Assembly (NCBI GenBank): GCA_009823505.1
Contig: VZQC01008874.1
Span: forward strand, 80,037 to 144,036
From: Rhizomys pruinosus
Lineage: Eukaryota > Chordata > Mammalia > Rodentia > Spalacidae
Direction: 5' to 3'
Length of the DNA stretch: 64,000 nucleotides
Each line of letters begins with the position of its first letter. The first letter of the stretch is position 1. Shown here piece after piece: positions 44,352 through 55,972 of the stretch. A model generated the notes under the pieces. The model was given only the letters and a program-made list of their open reading frames with translations, was not told the DNA's origin and ran no database searches. The position numbers and the translations under genes were made by a program.

Positions 44352-44547
44352 AACATTTTGATTCCAAAGCTAAATAAAAGTCATTGGTCCATATTATGTT
44401 CATATTGGCATAAGTCATTCATACAGGTAGTCCCTGTTAAGGGCTCAGGGAAAGAGTCATTACTATCATGGTAGTAAAAGCTACTAGAAGACAAGACCCA
44501 GTCGATGGTTAGTCCATATAAAATCTTCTCACTTTTTTGTAGTTCTG

Positions 44548-44985
44548 GCTCTGTTATTTTTTTAAATTTTTAGAAAGAATTTTATTAAATAACATTCTTA
44601 CGATTAACATGATTGATCAAGAATCTCCCAAGAACACCTTTAAACACATGTAGGTAGGTATGCGCTGGGTGCTTTAGCAAGGTGGATTGTTTTTTTGACT
44701 TAATCTAGTTAATCCTCGTTGTCTTTGGCTTCATTGGGTTTTGTGGCTGTGGGGCGGGAGTTATCCTCCCAGCTGGATTAAACGGGGGTTGTGTGAGTCT
44801 TGAGATGGAGATCTCCCAAGACACCTAAAGCACAGGGTCACAGGGGCGAGGGCTAAAAGGCCAAGGGAGAAGACCATAGCCAGGAATACGAAGAAGAAGC
44901 GGACATATGGAAAGAGTGCTGGATAATTCCACACTGAGCTCTCCAACACTGTGGGAAAGTCCTACAGTGGGATCCATCTGGAGGT
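44548..44985 (-). pseudogene. Processed pseudogene, parent not identified
   Basis: Read on the minus strand: about 200 bp of GC-richer sequence with partly open frames (one contains NYPALFPYVRFFFVFLAMVF, a hydrophobic membrane-like stretch), then a 3' UTR-like region, then AATAAAATTC about 20 bp before an A-rich run at the left end. A poly-A signal followed by an A-rich run, and no introns, fit a reverse-transcribed mRNA. The 5' end runs into an A-rich L1 boundary at about 44,994-45,030. I cannot name the source gene. Confidence 0.45.
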
Positions 44986-46939
44986 GACTCAAGAAACAAA
45001 TAATAATAATAAAAAAAAAAAAAAAAAAAAGAATTGCAAGATTATAAAGATGCAAATCAAAGAATTAAAAAAGAGAAGGAGGAACTCAAAAGAGGAAGTG
45101 GGAACACTGAAAAGATACTGTGTTGAAAAAAGAAAGGAAACAAACCAGCAAAGCAAAGACTCAGGGTTTGAGAAGCTCCAAAAAGGAAGTGGAACTACTA
45201 AAGAAATCAGAAGAGGGAAATTAAAAAGAAGCAATATGCTCATCCATACAATCAAGAGGAAAGGAAATGGAAAAAAGCCTCAGCAGCAGAATGGAGGAAG
45301 CCAGAACAACGAATATCAGACCTGGAAGGATAACAATAAAAACTACAAACCTCAAGTAAAGAATTAGAAAAATTTAAATAATACACCAAAAGTGGAACAA
45401 CGAGAACCTGTTGGGACCCCTATGAAAAGATTCAAACACTCCATCATTAGAAAATCGAGGAAGGCGAAGAACCCAAGAGAATGGTATTGATAAAATCTTC
45501 AACAGCTAATAGAAGAAATTTTCCCCAAACTAAAAAATAAGACAAAACCTATACAAAATTCAAGAAGCACATAGAATCCAACCAGACAAGATCAGAAAAG
45601 AAACTCTCCAACCACCTCATAGTTAAAATGCTAGACACCCAAACAAAGCCAAAATTCTTAAAGCCACAAGAGGACAACAACAAGGCCTATAAGGGTAAAC
45701 CTATCAGAATTACAACTGACTTCTCAGTGCAATACTCTGAAGCAAGAAGAACGTGGAGCAAAGCATTCCCAGTGTCAAAGTGGCCAATAGATGCCAACCA
45801 GTGTTACTATACCCAGCAAAAATGTTTGATATATTTGACGGAGAGAGAAAAACCTTCCATGGACATAAACAAGAGAAAGAATACATGTTCCAGAAAACCA
45901 AACCTTCCGAGAATAGTTGAAGCAATTCAAAGAGACAGAGAAAGGAGAAGACCTCCCCAGGCATGTAGAAAGAGACATTCAATTAATAAAAGCATAACTT
46001 GCAGAAGTAGAAACCTAAACCCTACTTGCAAATGGATATAAGGACAAAAGGAAAGACAACCACAAAACCTATCAGTCATAACCTTAATATTTACATGGAC
46101 TAAATTTCCTCAATCAAAAGACATAGACTGGGGATTGGATTGAGGAGAACAGAACACATCGATATGCTGTCACAAGAAACACATCTTAAACTTCAAGGAC
46201 AGGCACCCCTTTAAAGGTTAGAAAGGATGGAAAAAAAATTAGTCCAAGAAAAATGTACCAACAATAAAACAGGTGTTTGCTATTTAATATCAGACAAAAA
46301 AGACTCAACGTAAAGAAAACTCAGAAGAGACCAAAAGGCCATTACATTGTATCAAAGGAAACAATGTTCACCAAGAAGATTTCACAATATGAATAATAGC
46401 ACCACAAACCTGGTGCAACAACAATTTATTAATGGACAATTCCCAGGATCCCACAGTTCACACACGAACCCCAGTACACCTCATAGTAGGGGACTTTCTT
46501 ACCCCACTGAGCACTTTGTTTAACAGACAATGGACAAAGAAATTACACAGAGAGCCATACTGAACGAATGATATGATACATCAATGGACCTATAGGACTT
46601 CTACCGAATATTTCACCCTCATACCAGAGAATACCTTTCTATCAGCACCCCATGGGAACATTCTACCAAAATTTACCACCAGACGAAACCTCCACAAACT
46701 ATGAAAAGATTGAAATAATTTCATGCATTTCTACAGACACAGTGCAATAAAAAAGCTCAACATCAACACCAGGATAGCCTCAACCCTACAAGATACATTT
46801 GAGACTAAACAACACCACTTCTTGCATAATTGAAGGGTCAAGGTACGAGATAAAGAAATTAAAATAAAAAGCATCTCTGGATTACTGAATGACAATAACA
46901 ATACAACGCAACAAAACCATGGGCTACTAAAAGCAGTAC

Positions 46940-47135
46940 TGCAGGGCGTGTGGCGTGCAAGCTTTAATCTAGCACTCAGGAGACAGAGTGATGGCCGGTC
47001 GTCTTGTAAGTTCAGGCTCAATCAGGAGGCAGCAGGCAGGCGGAATCTTTGTAATAAGTTCCAAGCCAGCTTGTCTGCAGAGCGGGTTGCAGGAAGCTGG
47101 GTCCTTACAGGTGACCCTGTCTCAAAAAGCAAAAA
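46940..47135 (+). mobile_element. B1 SINE, sense, corrupted
   Basis: GGGCGTGTGGCGTGCAAGC, CTTTAATCTAGCACTCAGGA and GTGACCCTGTCTCAAAAAGC appear in B1 order. The part around 46,978-47,060 seems doubled (GCAGGCAGGCGGAATCTTTG repeats the function of the earlier GACAGAGTGATGG). It lies in the error-dense L1 tract. Confidence 0.7.
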
Positions 47136-48389
47136 CACAAAACAAAAATACAAAAGCAGACTAGACTAAGAGGGAATGAGTTTATAGCCTTGGGGGCCTA
47201 CATTAGAAAACAGATAAGAGCACAAGTAAATGATCTAACAATGCAGTAAAAGCACTTGAGAATGCAACAACAGGATGAACCCTAAACGCAGACAGTAGAA
47301 AGAAATTAACAAAACTTAGAGCAGAACATCAGTGAAATAGAAACAGAAAAAAAATAGAAAAAACAAATCATGAATCCAAAAGTGGTTCTTTGAAAAACAA
47401 AATAAAACAGAGTTAAGAAAACGCTCTACTGCCAGTTCTAACCAAAAGAGAAAAAGGAACACACTCCAAACTCAATACAACCCTGCATGAAAAGGGAATA
47501 TCGTCAAGCGATAAGGAAAAGATCCAGAAAAATCATTTGGAATACTTCAACAAACTATACCCTCAATGACAAGTTGACATAACTAGAAGAAAAAAGTTGG
47601 ATGATTACTGAAACCTGGGAATCACTCATAAAGACTCAAACGAAACGAGAGATGACAGCTTATAACAGACCCCAATAAATGTGAAGAAATTGAAGACGTT
47701 ACTAAGAAACCTCCCAAGCCAAAAAAAACCCGCCCGAGACCAAGAGTTGCCCAGCGATTCTTCTATAAAACAGTTTCAACAAAGTTTACAACCATTAGTT
47801 ATGAAATTGTTTAGAATGATAGAAACCAGAGGGAATGCTCCCCAAATGTCCTTCTATGAAGCTAGCATCACTCAATTTACCAAAACCTAGGCAAGATACA
47901 ACTTAAAAAGGAGAATTATAGACTCCATTTCCCTAATGAATCAGTGCAAAGTCAAACTAAACAGGTTACTGGCAACACTACAAATACAACTGCAAACAAA
48001 GACGACATTATCAGTGCACCAAGTTGGTTAGTTCAGACGACGAGGAGGATAGGTGGCGGAGGTAGAAAGGGCAGTATTTGGTTCAACATACTGACAATCA
48101 AAAAATACATCATCAAGCCACATGAAAATATGGAATGAAGAAAAAAAAGAAAAAATAATAAACCCACCACCATCATCTCATTCGATGTTGAAAAAGACGA
48201 TTTGGCAAAAATCCAGCACCTTCATGCTTATAAGTCCTCAAAGTGGACAGGGACATTGGCGATGATCGAGAGGTTTGACGGGCGGGTGTCCTTCAATGTA
48301 TTCAAACCAACCAAAATCCAAGGAAAACCCATTGGTCATATCACTATTCGCCTAAATGGGCAGGGAATGACAGGGGAAAACAAACATCT

Positions 48390-48560
48390 GCCCTTTTTTT
48401 TTTGGTTTTTAGATCAGGGCCTTGTAGCCCCAGCTGTCGGCACACACCTTGTAGGACCAGGCTGGCTAACTCACAACTGAAGACTTGCCGTGCTCGCCTC
48501 CCAAAGTCTAGCTAGAACTTTTACGATTTAAGGTAGGAACTCGGGCAAGCGGCTTGCCCC
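48390..48560 (-). mobile_element. B1 SINE, antisense, corrupted
   Basis: Poly-T, GCCTTGTAGCCCCAGCTGTC, TAGGACCAGGCTGGC and CCTCCCAAAGTCTAGC follow the antisense B1 order with many small indels. It sits in ORF2 of the error-dense L1. Confidence 0.7.
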
Positions 48561-49935
48561 CCTGTCACCCACCCGCTTCAATATGTGCGTGAAAACTTGG
48601 CTTATGAGCAATAAGCAAGAAAACGGACAATTAAAGCGTAGTCTCTAAGATGGAGAGAAGAGGAAGTCCAAGGCTTCCCATTTCTTGCGGATGACTTCGG
48701 GTGTTTACTACGGGCTTGTCCCAACACCCAGCAAACTCCTAGAATGTTTATACAGCGCTTCAGCAATGACGGGAGCAGGATACAAAAATTAACCTTTAAA
48801 AAGATCATGGCCTCCGGTCTAAACATAACAACGCAAACCTGGAGATGGAATTCACGGAGAACTCCCACACACACATCGCCTTCAAAAACAATAAAATACC
48901 TAGGAACTAAACCGAAACCACAGGAGACACCACGAGTTTCAACAAAAATTTTAAAAACCCGTACAAGAACATGAAGAAGGGACCATCAGAAGATGGAAAA
49001 ACCTCCCATGCTATGGGTATTGGGAAAAGTAACATTGGTAAAAAATGTCCATTTACCCAAATTCTTTTATTTAGATTAATGCAATCCCCAATTAAAATCC
49101 CCAAGAGTTTTTTCACAGGCTGGGAACACACAAAGTCCTTAAATTCGTTGGGAAAAAACAAAGAACCCGAATAAAATAGCCAAAACAAAACCCTGATTGA
49201 AAAGGGCAACACAGGGTGGATCTCTAAACCAGACTTCAAACTACACTACACGTCTATTCATCCTAAAAACAGCTGGTACTGGCAAAAAAACAGACTGTTG
49301 ACAGTGGAATTAAAACCAAAGAGATCCAAACTTTGAGCCACATACAATTTTCAGGCCATCTCATATTTGACAAGGGGCCAAGGAAGACACAATGGAGAAA
49401 AGACAGCAATCTCAGCACGTGGTGCTGGCAAAATTGGATCACCACTTGTAGATGAATGCCATTAATATCCCTGTCTCTCGCCCTTACAAATATTCAATCT
49501 CCGCTGGCTTAACTTTACCTCAATGTGAACCCCAAAAACTATGGAAGGCGATAAAGAAAAAGTTGGCAGCAGACTACAAGACATAGGCATAGAAAAGGAC
49601 TTCCTAAATTCAGGACCGCAGCGTGCAAGATATTAGGTCGACATTTGAACAAACGGGACTCCCAACTCAAAAGCATCTGTTAACATCAAAGAAGGAATCA
49701 ATCAGGAAGTGAAGAGAAATCCACCGAGTGGGAGGAAAACCTCACTGCAGAAACATCTGACAAGCATTAATTTCCAGAATCGATAAAACTACTCAAAAAA
49801 CAAGAAAAAGAAAACAAATGACCCACTCACTAGATGGAGCAAAGAGCTGGACGGAGCGTCGTCACAATGTGAGGAATTAGAGATGGCTGAGGAAGAAGCA
49901 CCTTAAGAAGTGTTCAAATCACTAATCATAAGGAA

Positions 49936-50440
49936 ATGCAAATCAAAAACACCACTTTAAGATATCATCTTACTCCAATAAGACTGGCTAGGATCAAGAA
50001 AACAAATTATACCAAGTGCTGGAGAGGTTGTGGGGAAAAGGGAACACTCATCCACTGCTGGTGGGAATGTAAACTGGTACAGCCACTATGGAAAGCAGTG
50101 TGGAGAACCCTTGGAAGACTTGGAATGAACTTGCCACCAAACCCAACCATACCACTCCTGGGCATGTACCTCAAGACTCACCCAACTGCAGAGATACATG
50201 CATGGCCATGTTTACTTCAGCTCTCTTCACAATAGCAAGGAGCTGGAACAAACCCAAATTCCCCTCCACTGATGAGTGGATTTAGAAAATGTGGTACATC
50301 TACACAATGGAGTTCTATTCAGTAGTAAAGAAAGATGACATCATGAGCTTTTCAGGAAAAATGGCTGGAGCTAGAAGACATCATGCTGAGTGAAGTAACA
50401 CAGTCCCAGAAAAAGAAACGATGAATGGTATCCCTCATCT
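49936..50440 (+). pseudogene. L1 ORF2 C-terminal domain, frameshifted
   Basis: The frame at 49,936-50,235 encodes the cysteine-rich word [18 protein letters not shown] with all Cys and His residues kept, then shifts; the second frame continues WNKPKFPSTDEWI and stops at 50,283. The late ORF2 segment SYSQ-like to the stop is disrupted. Inactive. Confidence 0.88.
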
Positions 50441-50765
50441 GTTGATGCTAGTGCCAATTACCTAGTTGTAAGTATTTCTTGTGCATGGCCCCTTGAGGTT
50501 TTTTCCAAGCAGTTGGGAGTGATGCATATTGGAAACAACAACAACAACAACAACAACAGAAAGAACTGCATCAAAGAACTGACTAAAACAGTGAACTTCT
50601 GCTCAAAACACTCAACTTCCACATGGAGAATATCGAGAAAGACTGAGAAAGAGATGAAAAGCAAATTTGGCAGAATACATGAGCTCTGGTGGGGTGGGGT
50701 CATAGGGTGGGGGACAGGGGTCTAGATTTGATAATCTTGTATGAAATATACATTTTTTAAAATGT

Positions 50766-51087
50766 CAATTAAAAAAAGAATTATATCTATTCAATAAATT
50801 CATTACAAAATGTGCTGGAATAAAAAAGAAGTAACAGGATTACATTGAAAGATATTGTATAGGTTGGAGAACTTTGAAAGAGAATGAATGGCAAACTCAC
50901 ATTATAGTAACATTAACAAATTTCACAGTATTGTTAAAGCATGGTAGTATAGTTTTGCCAGTAGTCAGTGTTCAGAGACCATAGAAGACATGGAATTTCC
51001 AATTTATGTTCTAAGATATAGTTACATATTTTTAGTTTGAGAAGTATGACAGTTCAGTTTAGTTATTATATTTCTTTCTGTTTCTTT
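50766..51087. other. No feature recognised
   Basis: Short AT-rich spacer between two L1 elements, probably the original genomic DNA. Confidence 0.4.
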
Positions 51088-51443
51088 GTGTTGTTGTTGT
51101 TGTTCCCCTTATATTTAATATTTATATTTAAGTTTATATTACTCCAAAATACGCATATATACACTCCACATATAAACCAAAATGACAGAGACTGAAAATA
51201 AGCTATAGGTTAATTCCAAAACATGCTTGGGATTCACATTTTAACAGTACTTTTGCATGTAGGCAGAAATAAATATAAATTTACATTCCCCAGGTTACAT
51301 AGCAAGTTGATGTATGTTTTAATGTACTTTCAAAGAAGAGATTGATTCTCATAAATCTTACAACTTGGGAAAATCGAGACATAAACTTCAAGTTATATTT
51401 ATAGTAGCATCAGGCTTGACTTACATATGAGAATTTGGTGCTA

Positions 51444-51665
51444 ATGGGGCTGGAGCGATGGCTCAGCGGTTAAGAGCACTGACTGCTCTTGCAGAGGACC
51501 CGGGTTTGATTCCCAGCACCCACATGGCAGCTGAGAACTGTCTTTAACTCCAGTTCCAGGGGAATCCAATGCCCTCTTCTGACCTCTGCATCATTGCATG
51601 ACACGGGTGCACCAACCAACATGCAGACAGTACAATCATACACATAAAAAATAATAAATAAAATA
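51444..51665 (+). mobile_element. B2 SINE, sense, older form, in L1 3' UTR
   Basis: Head GGGGCTGGAGCGATGGCTCA, B box GGGTTTGATTCCC, single box CTCCAGTTCCAGGGGAATCC. Target-site duplication AGAATTTGGTGCTA at 51,430-51,443 and 51,892-51,905 encloses this B2 and the B1 behind it. Confidence 0.95.
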
Positions 51666-51681
51666 TTAAAAATAAATAAAT

Positions 51682-51860
51682 GAGCCAGGCTTGGTGGTGC
51701 ATGTCTTTAATCCTAGCACTTGGGAGGCAGACGCAGGAGGATCTTTATGAGTCCAAGGCCAGCCTGGTCTACAGAGTGAGTTCCAGGACAGCTGGGGCTA
51801 CAGGGAGACCCTGTCTCAAAACAAAAAAAGACCAAAAAAGAAATAATAATATAAATAAAA
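51682..51860 (+). mobile_element. B1 SINE, sense, in the tail of a B2
   Basis: Full B1: GCCAGGCTTGGTGGTGCATG head, AAGGCCAGCCTGGTCTACAG, GGAGACCCTGTCTC. AAATAAATAAATGA occurs directly before it and again after its tail (about 51,866-51,876), its own target-site duplication within the B2 tail. Confidence 0.95.
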
Positions 51861-52809
51861 TAAAATAAATAAATGATTAAAATTTTAAAAAAGAATTTGG
51901 TGCTAGGATCCACAAATGAGGGACATGCCCTTTGTCTTTCTGGGACTGTCACTTCACTTAGCATAACGACTTCTAGTTCCATCCATTTACCCACAAATGT
52001 CATGATGTCATCTTTCTTTACCCCTGCATAGAACTACATTGTGTAGATGTACCACATTTTCATCATCCATCATCAGTTGAAGGACACTTGTTTTGCTTCC
52101 AGCTCTTTGCTATTGTGAAGAAAGCTGCAAAAAACATGTTTGTGAACATATCTCTGCAATATGATGAATATTCTGGTCATACTCAGAAAGAACTGGCATG
52201 ACTGGGACAAGCAGTATGTTCATTTTGAGCCTCATAAGTGTTCTCCACACTGCTTTCCATAGGGGTTGCATGAGTTTGCATTTCCACCAACAGTGGATGA
52301 GTGTTCCCCTTTCCCCACAACCTCTCCAGCATTTGGTATCATTTGTTTTCTTGATTATAGCCAGTCTTACTGGGGTAAGATGAAATCTTAAAGTGGTTTT
52401 AATTTGCATTTCCTTAATTACTAGTGATGTTGAACACATTTTAATATGTGCAAACTGCATACAGGCACACATACCCATCATGACCAAGTCAGATTTATAC
52501 CAGAGATGCAGGGGTGGTTCAATATACATAAATCAATAAATGTCATAAAGCACATAAATGGACCAAAAGACAAAAAACATATAATTATCTCAATTGATAT
52601 GGAAAAGGCCTTTGATGAAATCCAATATGCCTTCAAGTTTAAAGTCCTAGAGAGAATTGGACTGGAAGGAACGTTTCTCAGCATAATTAAAGCCATATAC
52701 AATAAACCCACAGCCAACATCATTCTAAATAGGGAAAAACTAGCACCATTCCCCTTAAAGTGAAGAACCTGGCAAGGCTGCCCCCCTATCTCTGTTCCTT
52801 TTCAATATA

Positions 52810-53001
52810 GTGCTGGAAACACTTCCTAGAGCAATAAGACAAGATAAGAAAATTAAAGGAGTACTAATTGGAAAAGAGGAGGTCAAACCATCCCTGTTTG
52901 CAGATGACATGGTAGTTCACCTAAGGGATGCCAAATCTTCCACCAGAAATATCCTAGAAACAACAGTATCAGTAAAGTTACAGGCTACAAAATTAGCCTA
53001 G
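52810..53001 (+). pseudogene. L1 ORF2 RT palm with FADD active site
   Basis: An open frame of 63 codons inside the inverted part of the twin-primed L1. It contains the catalytic FADD word in [16 protein letters not shown], the RT active site that binds metal ions, preceded by [16 protein letters not shown]. It is the best preserved RT palm in the window, but it is isolated by stops on both sides. Confidence 0.88.
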
Positions 53002-54202
53002 AAAAATCAGTAGCCTGTCTTTATGCCAACAACAAGCAATTGAAGAAGGAATACAGGGAGACCTTCAGATTCACAATAACTTCAAAAAAAATATTTCAGA
53101 ACAAAGCTGACCAAAGACACTAAAGATCTCTACAATGAAAAATTTAAATCCTTGAAGAAGAAAATTGAAGAAGACACCATAAGATGGAAGACCTCCCATG
53201 CTCATGGATTGGAAGAATTAATATAGTAAAAATGACCATCATACCCAAAGCAATATATATATATATATAGTCAATGCAATCATAATTAAAATTTCCATGA
53301 GTTTCTTCACAAAATTAGGAAAATCATCCTAAAATTCATCTGGAAAAACAAAAGACCCTGGATTGCCAAAACAACCCTGAACACAAAGAGCAATGCAGAG
53401 GTGAGGGGATATTACTATACCAGACTTCAAACTACATTACAGAGCTATAGTCATAATAACAGCCTGGTACTGGCACAAAAACCAGACCTATAGATCAGTG
53501 GAACAAAACTGAATATCCAAACTTTAGCACATGCAATTTCAGCCACTTCATATTTGACAAAGGGGCCAATGGAGGAAAGATAGTTACTTCAGAAAATGGT
53601 GCTGGCAAAACTTGTAGAAAAATGAAACTAAACCCCTACCTCTCACCCTGTACAAAAATCAACTCCAAATGGATCAAAGACCCCAATGTGAAACCTGAAA
53701 CTCTGAAAAGGATAGAAGAAAACATAGGCAGTAACTTACAAGATATAGGGGCAGGAAAATACTTTCTAAATCAGACAGCATTTGCATAGGAAATAAGGTC
53801 AACAATTGACAACTGGGACCTCATTAAACTCAAAAGCTTCAGCAATCAAAGAAGTGAAGAGAAAACCCACAGAGCTGGAGGAAACCTTCACCAATAACAC
53901 ATCTGACAGAGGTCTAACACCAGATTGTATAAATTACTCAAAAAGCAAAAGAGCAATTAAACAAATGACTCAATCAAAAGATGGAGTAAAGAGGTGAACA
54001 GAGACTTTACAAAGAAAGAAGTAAAAATGGCTCTTCTCTTTGGAACAAACTCTCACCAGCAATTCCTAAGCCCAATATCTTTTGATTTTTAGATATTTTT
54101 TTCAATTGTCACCTCCTACTAAAAGCCTTCCTCAATTTCCCTGAATCTAAATTAGTTTCTCTTTTTCTTTCTTCAATGGCAATTTCACACAGTATATGTT
54201 CT

Positions 54203-54290
54203 CTAATTCCAGTGCTGGAGATAAGATCTAGAACTTCACAGTTGCTGTGCAATTTATTGTGCTGCTGAGCTACATTCTCCAGCCCTATAG
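54203..54290 (-). mobile_element. ID/B4-like SINE fragment, antisense
   Basis: AGTGCTGGAGATAAGATCTA, then CTGCTGAGCTACATTCTCC and AGCCC follow the order of the antisense ID-derived sequence. It is short and diverged. Confidence 0.6.
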
Positions 54291-54589
54291 CCCTAGTTTC
54301 TTTTTGGATGTGTATGTGTTACTACATGAAATTTCCCACTTTAATTTCAAAATTTTATCATTTACCTCCTCTTAATAGAGGAAACCAGAACCAAGTCTTT
54401 ATCCAATGCCCCCATGCAAATGCCCAGGAAAATAATACCTATCTCACAGTGGCAACTCAGCAAACATATTGAACACAGTAATGAATCAATTTTAAATGTA
54501 TAAATGAAATACATAGAATTCTGTGGTTTCATAGGGAAGTTGGCATCTATGTGGAATCTATTTCCGGGGTTCAGTTTAAGTATCTGTCC

Positions 54590-54728
54590 AAATGCCAATT
54601 GTGGTGGTATTCACCTTTAATCCCAACCCTCAAGAGGCAGGTGAATCTCTGTGAGATCCAGGGCACCTGGTCCACATTTTGACTTCCTGGTGGGCTGGGA
54701 CTAGGGAGACCCTGTAAAAATCAAAACA
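54590..54728 (+). mobile_element. Old B1-like SINE, sense
   Basis: GTGGTGGTATTCACCTTTAA, CAGGTGAATCTCTGTGAG and GGGAGACCCTGTAAAAATC follow B1 order with many substitutions. Confidence 0.75.
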
Positions 54729-55778
54729 GAATAATTATCTCTACAAGAAACTGGTGCCCATAAATCTAGTAGCTGTTTCCCATGAGTAAAAGAATTGATC
54801 TTGATCTTGACACACAGTTTATCACCTTAAAATTTTTCATTCCACCAAGTAGTTCCTGGCCAGCAGGAATATGACACCTTTGGGCATATTGTTTTGCTTC
54901 AATTCATTTTGTGTTGAACATAGAGTAGTTTTTAATAAATATATACAATGAATAATATCTGGAAAGTTTCAGTGGCACATAGCCTGAGAATGGGAGATGC
55001 AAGATATTCTGGAATGTGCTGGAAATCCCTTCCTATCAAGAATATCCCTGAACAAAACTCTATTTGCAGTGAAGATGTTGACACCCTCATCTTCCCATCA
55101 TCCTCAGCCAGGAGTCTGAGAAGGCAGGACCCTGATTAAACAACTGTGCCTGCTTCTGGCCTAGCTAAGCATGTTCTTCCTTCAGCTTTTACATTTATGT
55201 TTGACTCAAAACTGATTGCTGAACTGCATTTCCTAGCATTGTTCATTTCTACTTGAGGCAAATCTCCAGTTGTATCTTATTTACATGTTTAATTCCACAA
55301 CACTCAGTGACTAACTGACAAATCAGCTTCCCCCAAATCTCATGGTCCTCAAAGTAGTTAAAATGACAAAAAATAGATCACTTAAAATTTTCCAATAAAA
55401 CTTTTAAATAAATATACTAAAATGGACTTAATCTAGATCAGTAGGACTTAGGCAGATACAGATAGCAAGAGGAGGAAATGTAAGTAGTTAATTTCATCAT
55501 GCAGATCTTGATAAATCCAATTATATACTTCATATACAGTTAGGTGCCTACAAACATGTGTGGTACGTGAGAGCTGATTGTTTCATCAAAGCACTAACTG
55601 ACTTCATGTTTTAGACTACCTCTTTAGAGATGCTTGTTTGTAGAGAGAACAGCAACTGGTAGAGAAAACAGAAATCAGGTTCATTAAGCATGCAGTGATA
55701 TAAGTATAATGTCTCCCTTCAGTCAAAAAAATCTTGCAAGATACATTTCCAGCATATTTTAAAAGACTGAATTTGGAG
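54729..55778. other. No feature recognised
   Basis: Single-copy-like DNA of about 1 kb with no supported gene or repeat. Confidence 0.4.
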
Positions 55779-55972
55779 CTCTGGAGAGCTGGCTCAGCAG
55801 TTAAGAGCACTGGATGTTCTTGCAGAAGAGTCAGGATTGAATTCCAGCACCCACATGGTGGCCAACAACCATCTTAAGTCCAATTTCAGAAGATCTGACA
55901 CTCTCTTCTAACCTCTGTGGGCACTGCAATACATCCATATACATAAAATAAAAATAATTTAAAAAATTAAAA
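55779..55972 (+). mobile_element. B2/B3-type SINE, sense, old
   Basis: Head GGAGAGCTGGCTCAGCAG, B-box-like GGATTGAATTCC, then GATCTGACACTCTCTTC and an AATAAA-rich tail. Flanks AAAAGACTGAATTT and AAAAGACTAAGTTC look like a diverged target-site duplication. Confidence 0.85.

Larger units (their letters stand above)
43160..44425 (+). repeat. Unclassified interspersed repeat, copy 2, with SINE insertions
   Basis: Same family and orientation as 27,537-28,115. This copy has an additional part near 43,355-43,430 (CTCGAGAAAGGTTGCTGGAG) and is split by a B2 at 43,524 and by a B2 plus B1 at 43,939-44,344. Homology resumes at 44,360 with AAAGCTAAATAAAAGTCATT. Confidence 0.65.
45028..50765 (+). mobile_element. 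L1, sense, near complete, dense indels to about 49.9 kb
   Basis: ORF1 (about 45,030-46,000), ORF2 endonuclease (46,100-46,700), RT (47,600-48,900) and C-terminus (49,880-50,440) follow in order, then a 3' UTR with (CAA)n at 50,533-50,559 and a G-rich tract. From the start to about 49,880 the sequence departs from the other L1 copies by very frequent one-base insertions and deletions, whereas 49,900-50,765 is clean. That pattern suggests uncorrected sequencing error rather than decay. Confidence 0.85.
51088..54032 (-). mobile_element. Twin-primed (5'-inverted) L1 insertion
   Basis: The left part (51,088-52,443) is antisense L1: 3' UTR, then ORF2 C-terminus. The right part (about 52,446-54,032) is sense ORF2, from the RT domain (GCAAACTGCATACAG) through [15 protein letters not shown] to the end of the connection region. 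The outer end at 54,032 (...AAAATGG CT) and the start of the antisense part at 52,443 are neighbours in an intact L1, about 10 bases apart. This is exactly the product predicted by twin priming. Frames are broken, so it is dead. A B2 and a B1 inserted later at 51,444-51,891. Confidence 0.85.

Noticed and set aside
48950..49240. Minus-strand 110-codon frame in the 49-kb region
   Set aside because: It is opposite a corrupted L1 ORF2 sequence and depends on indels.
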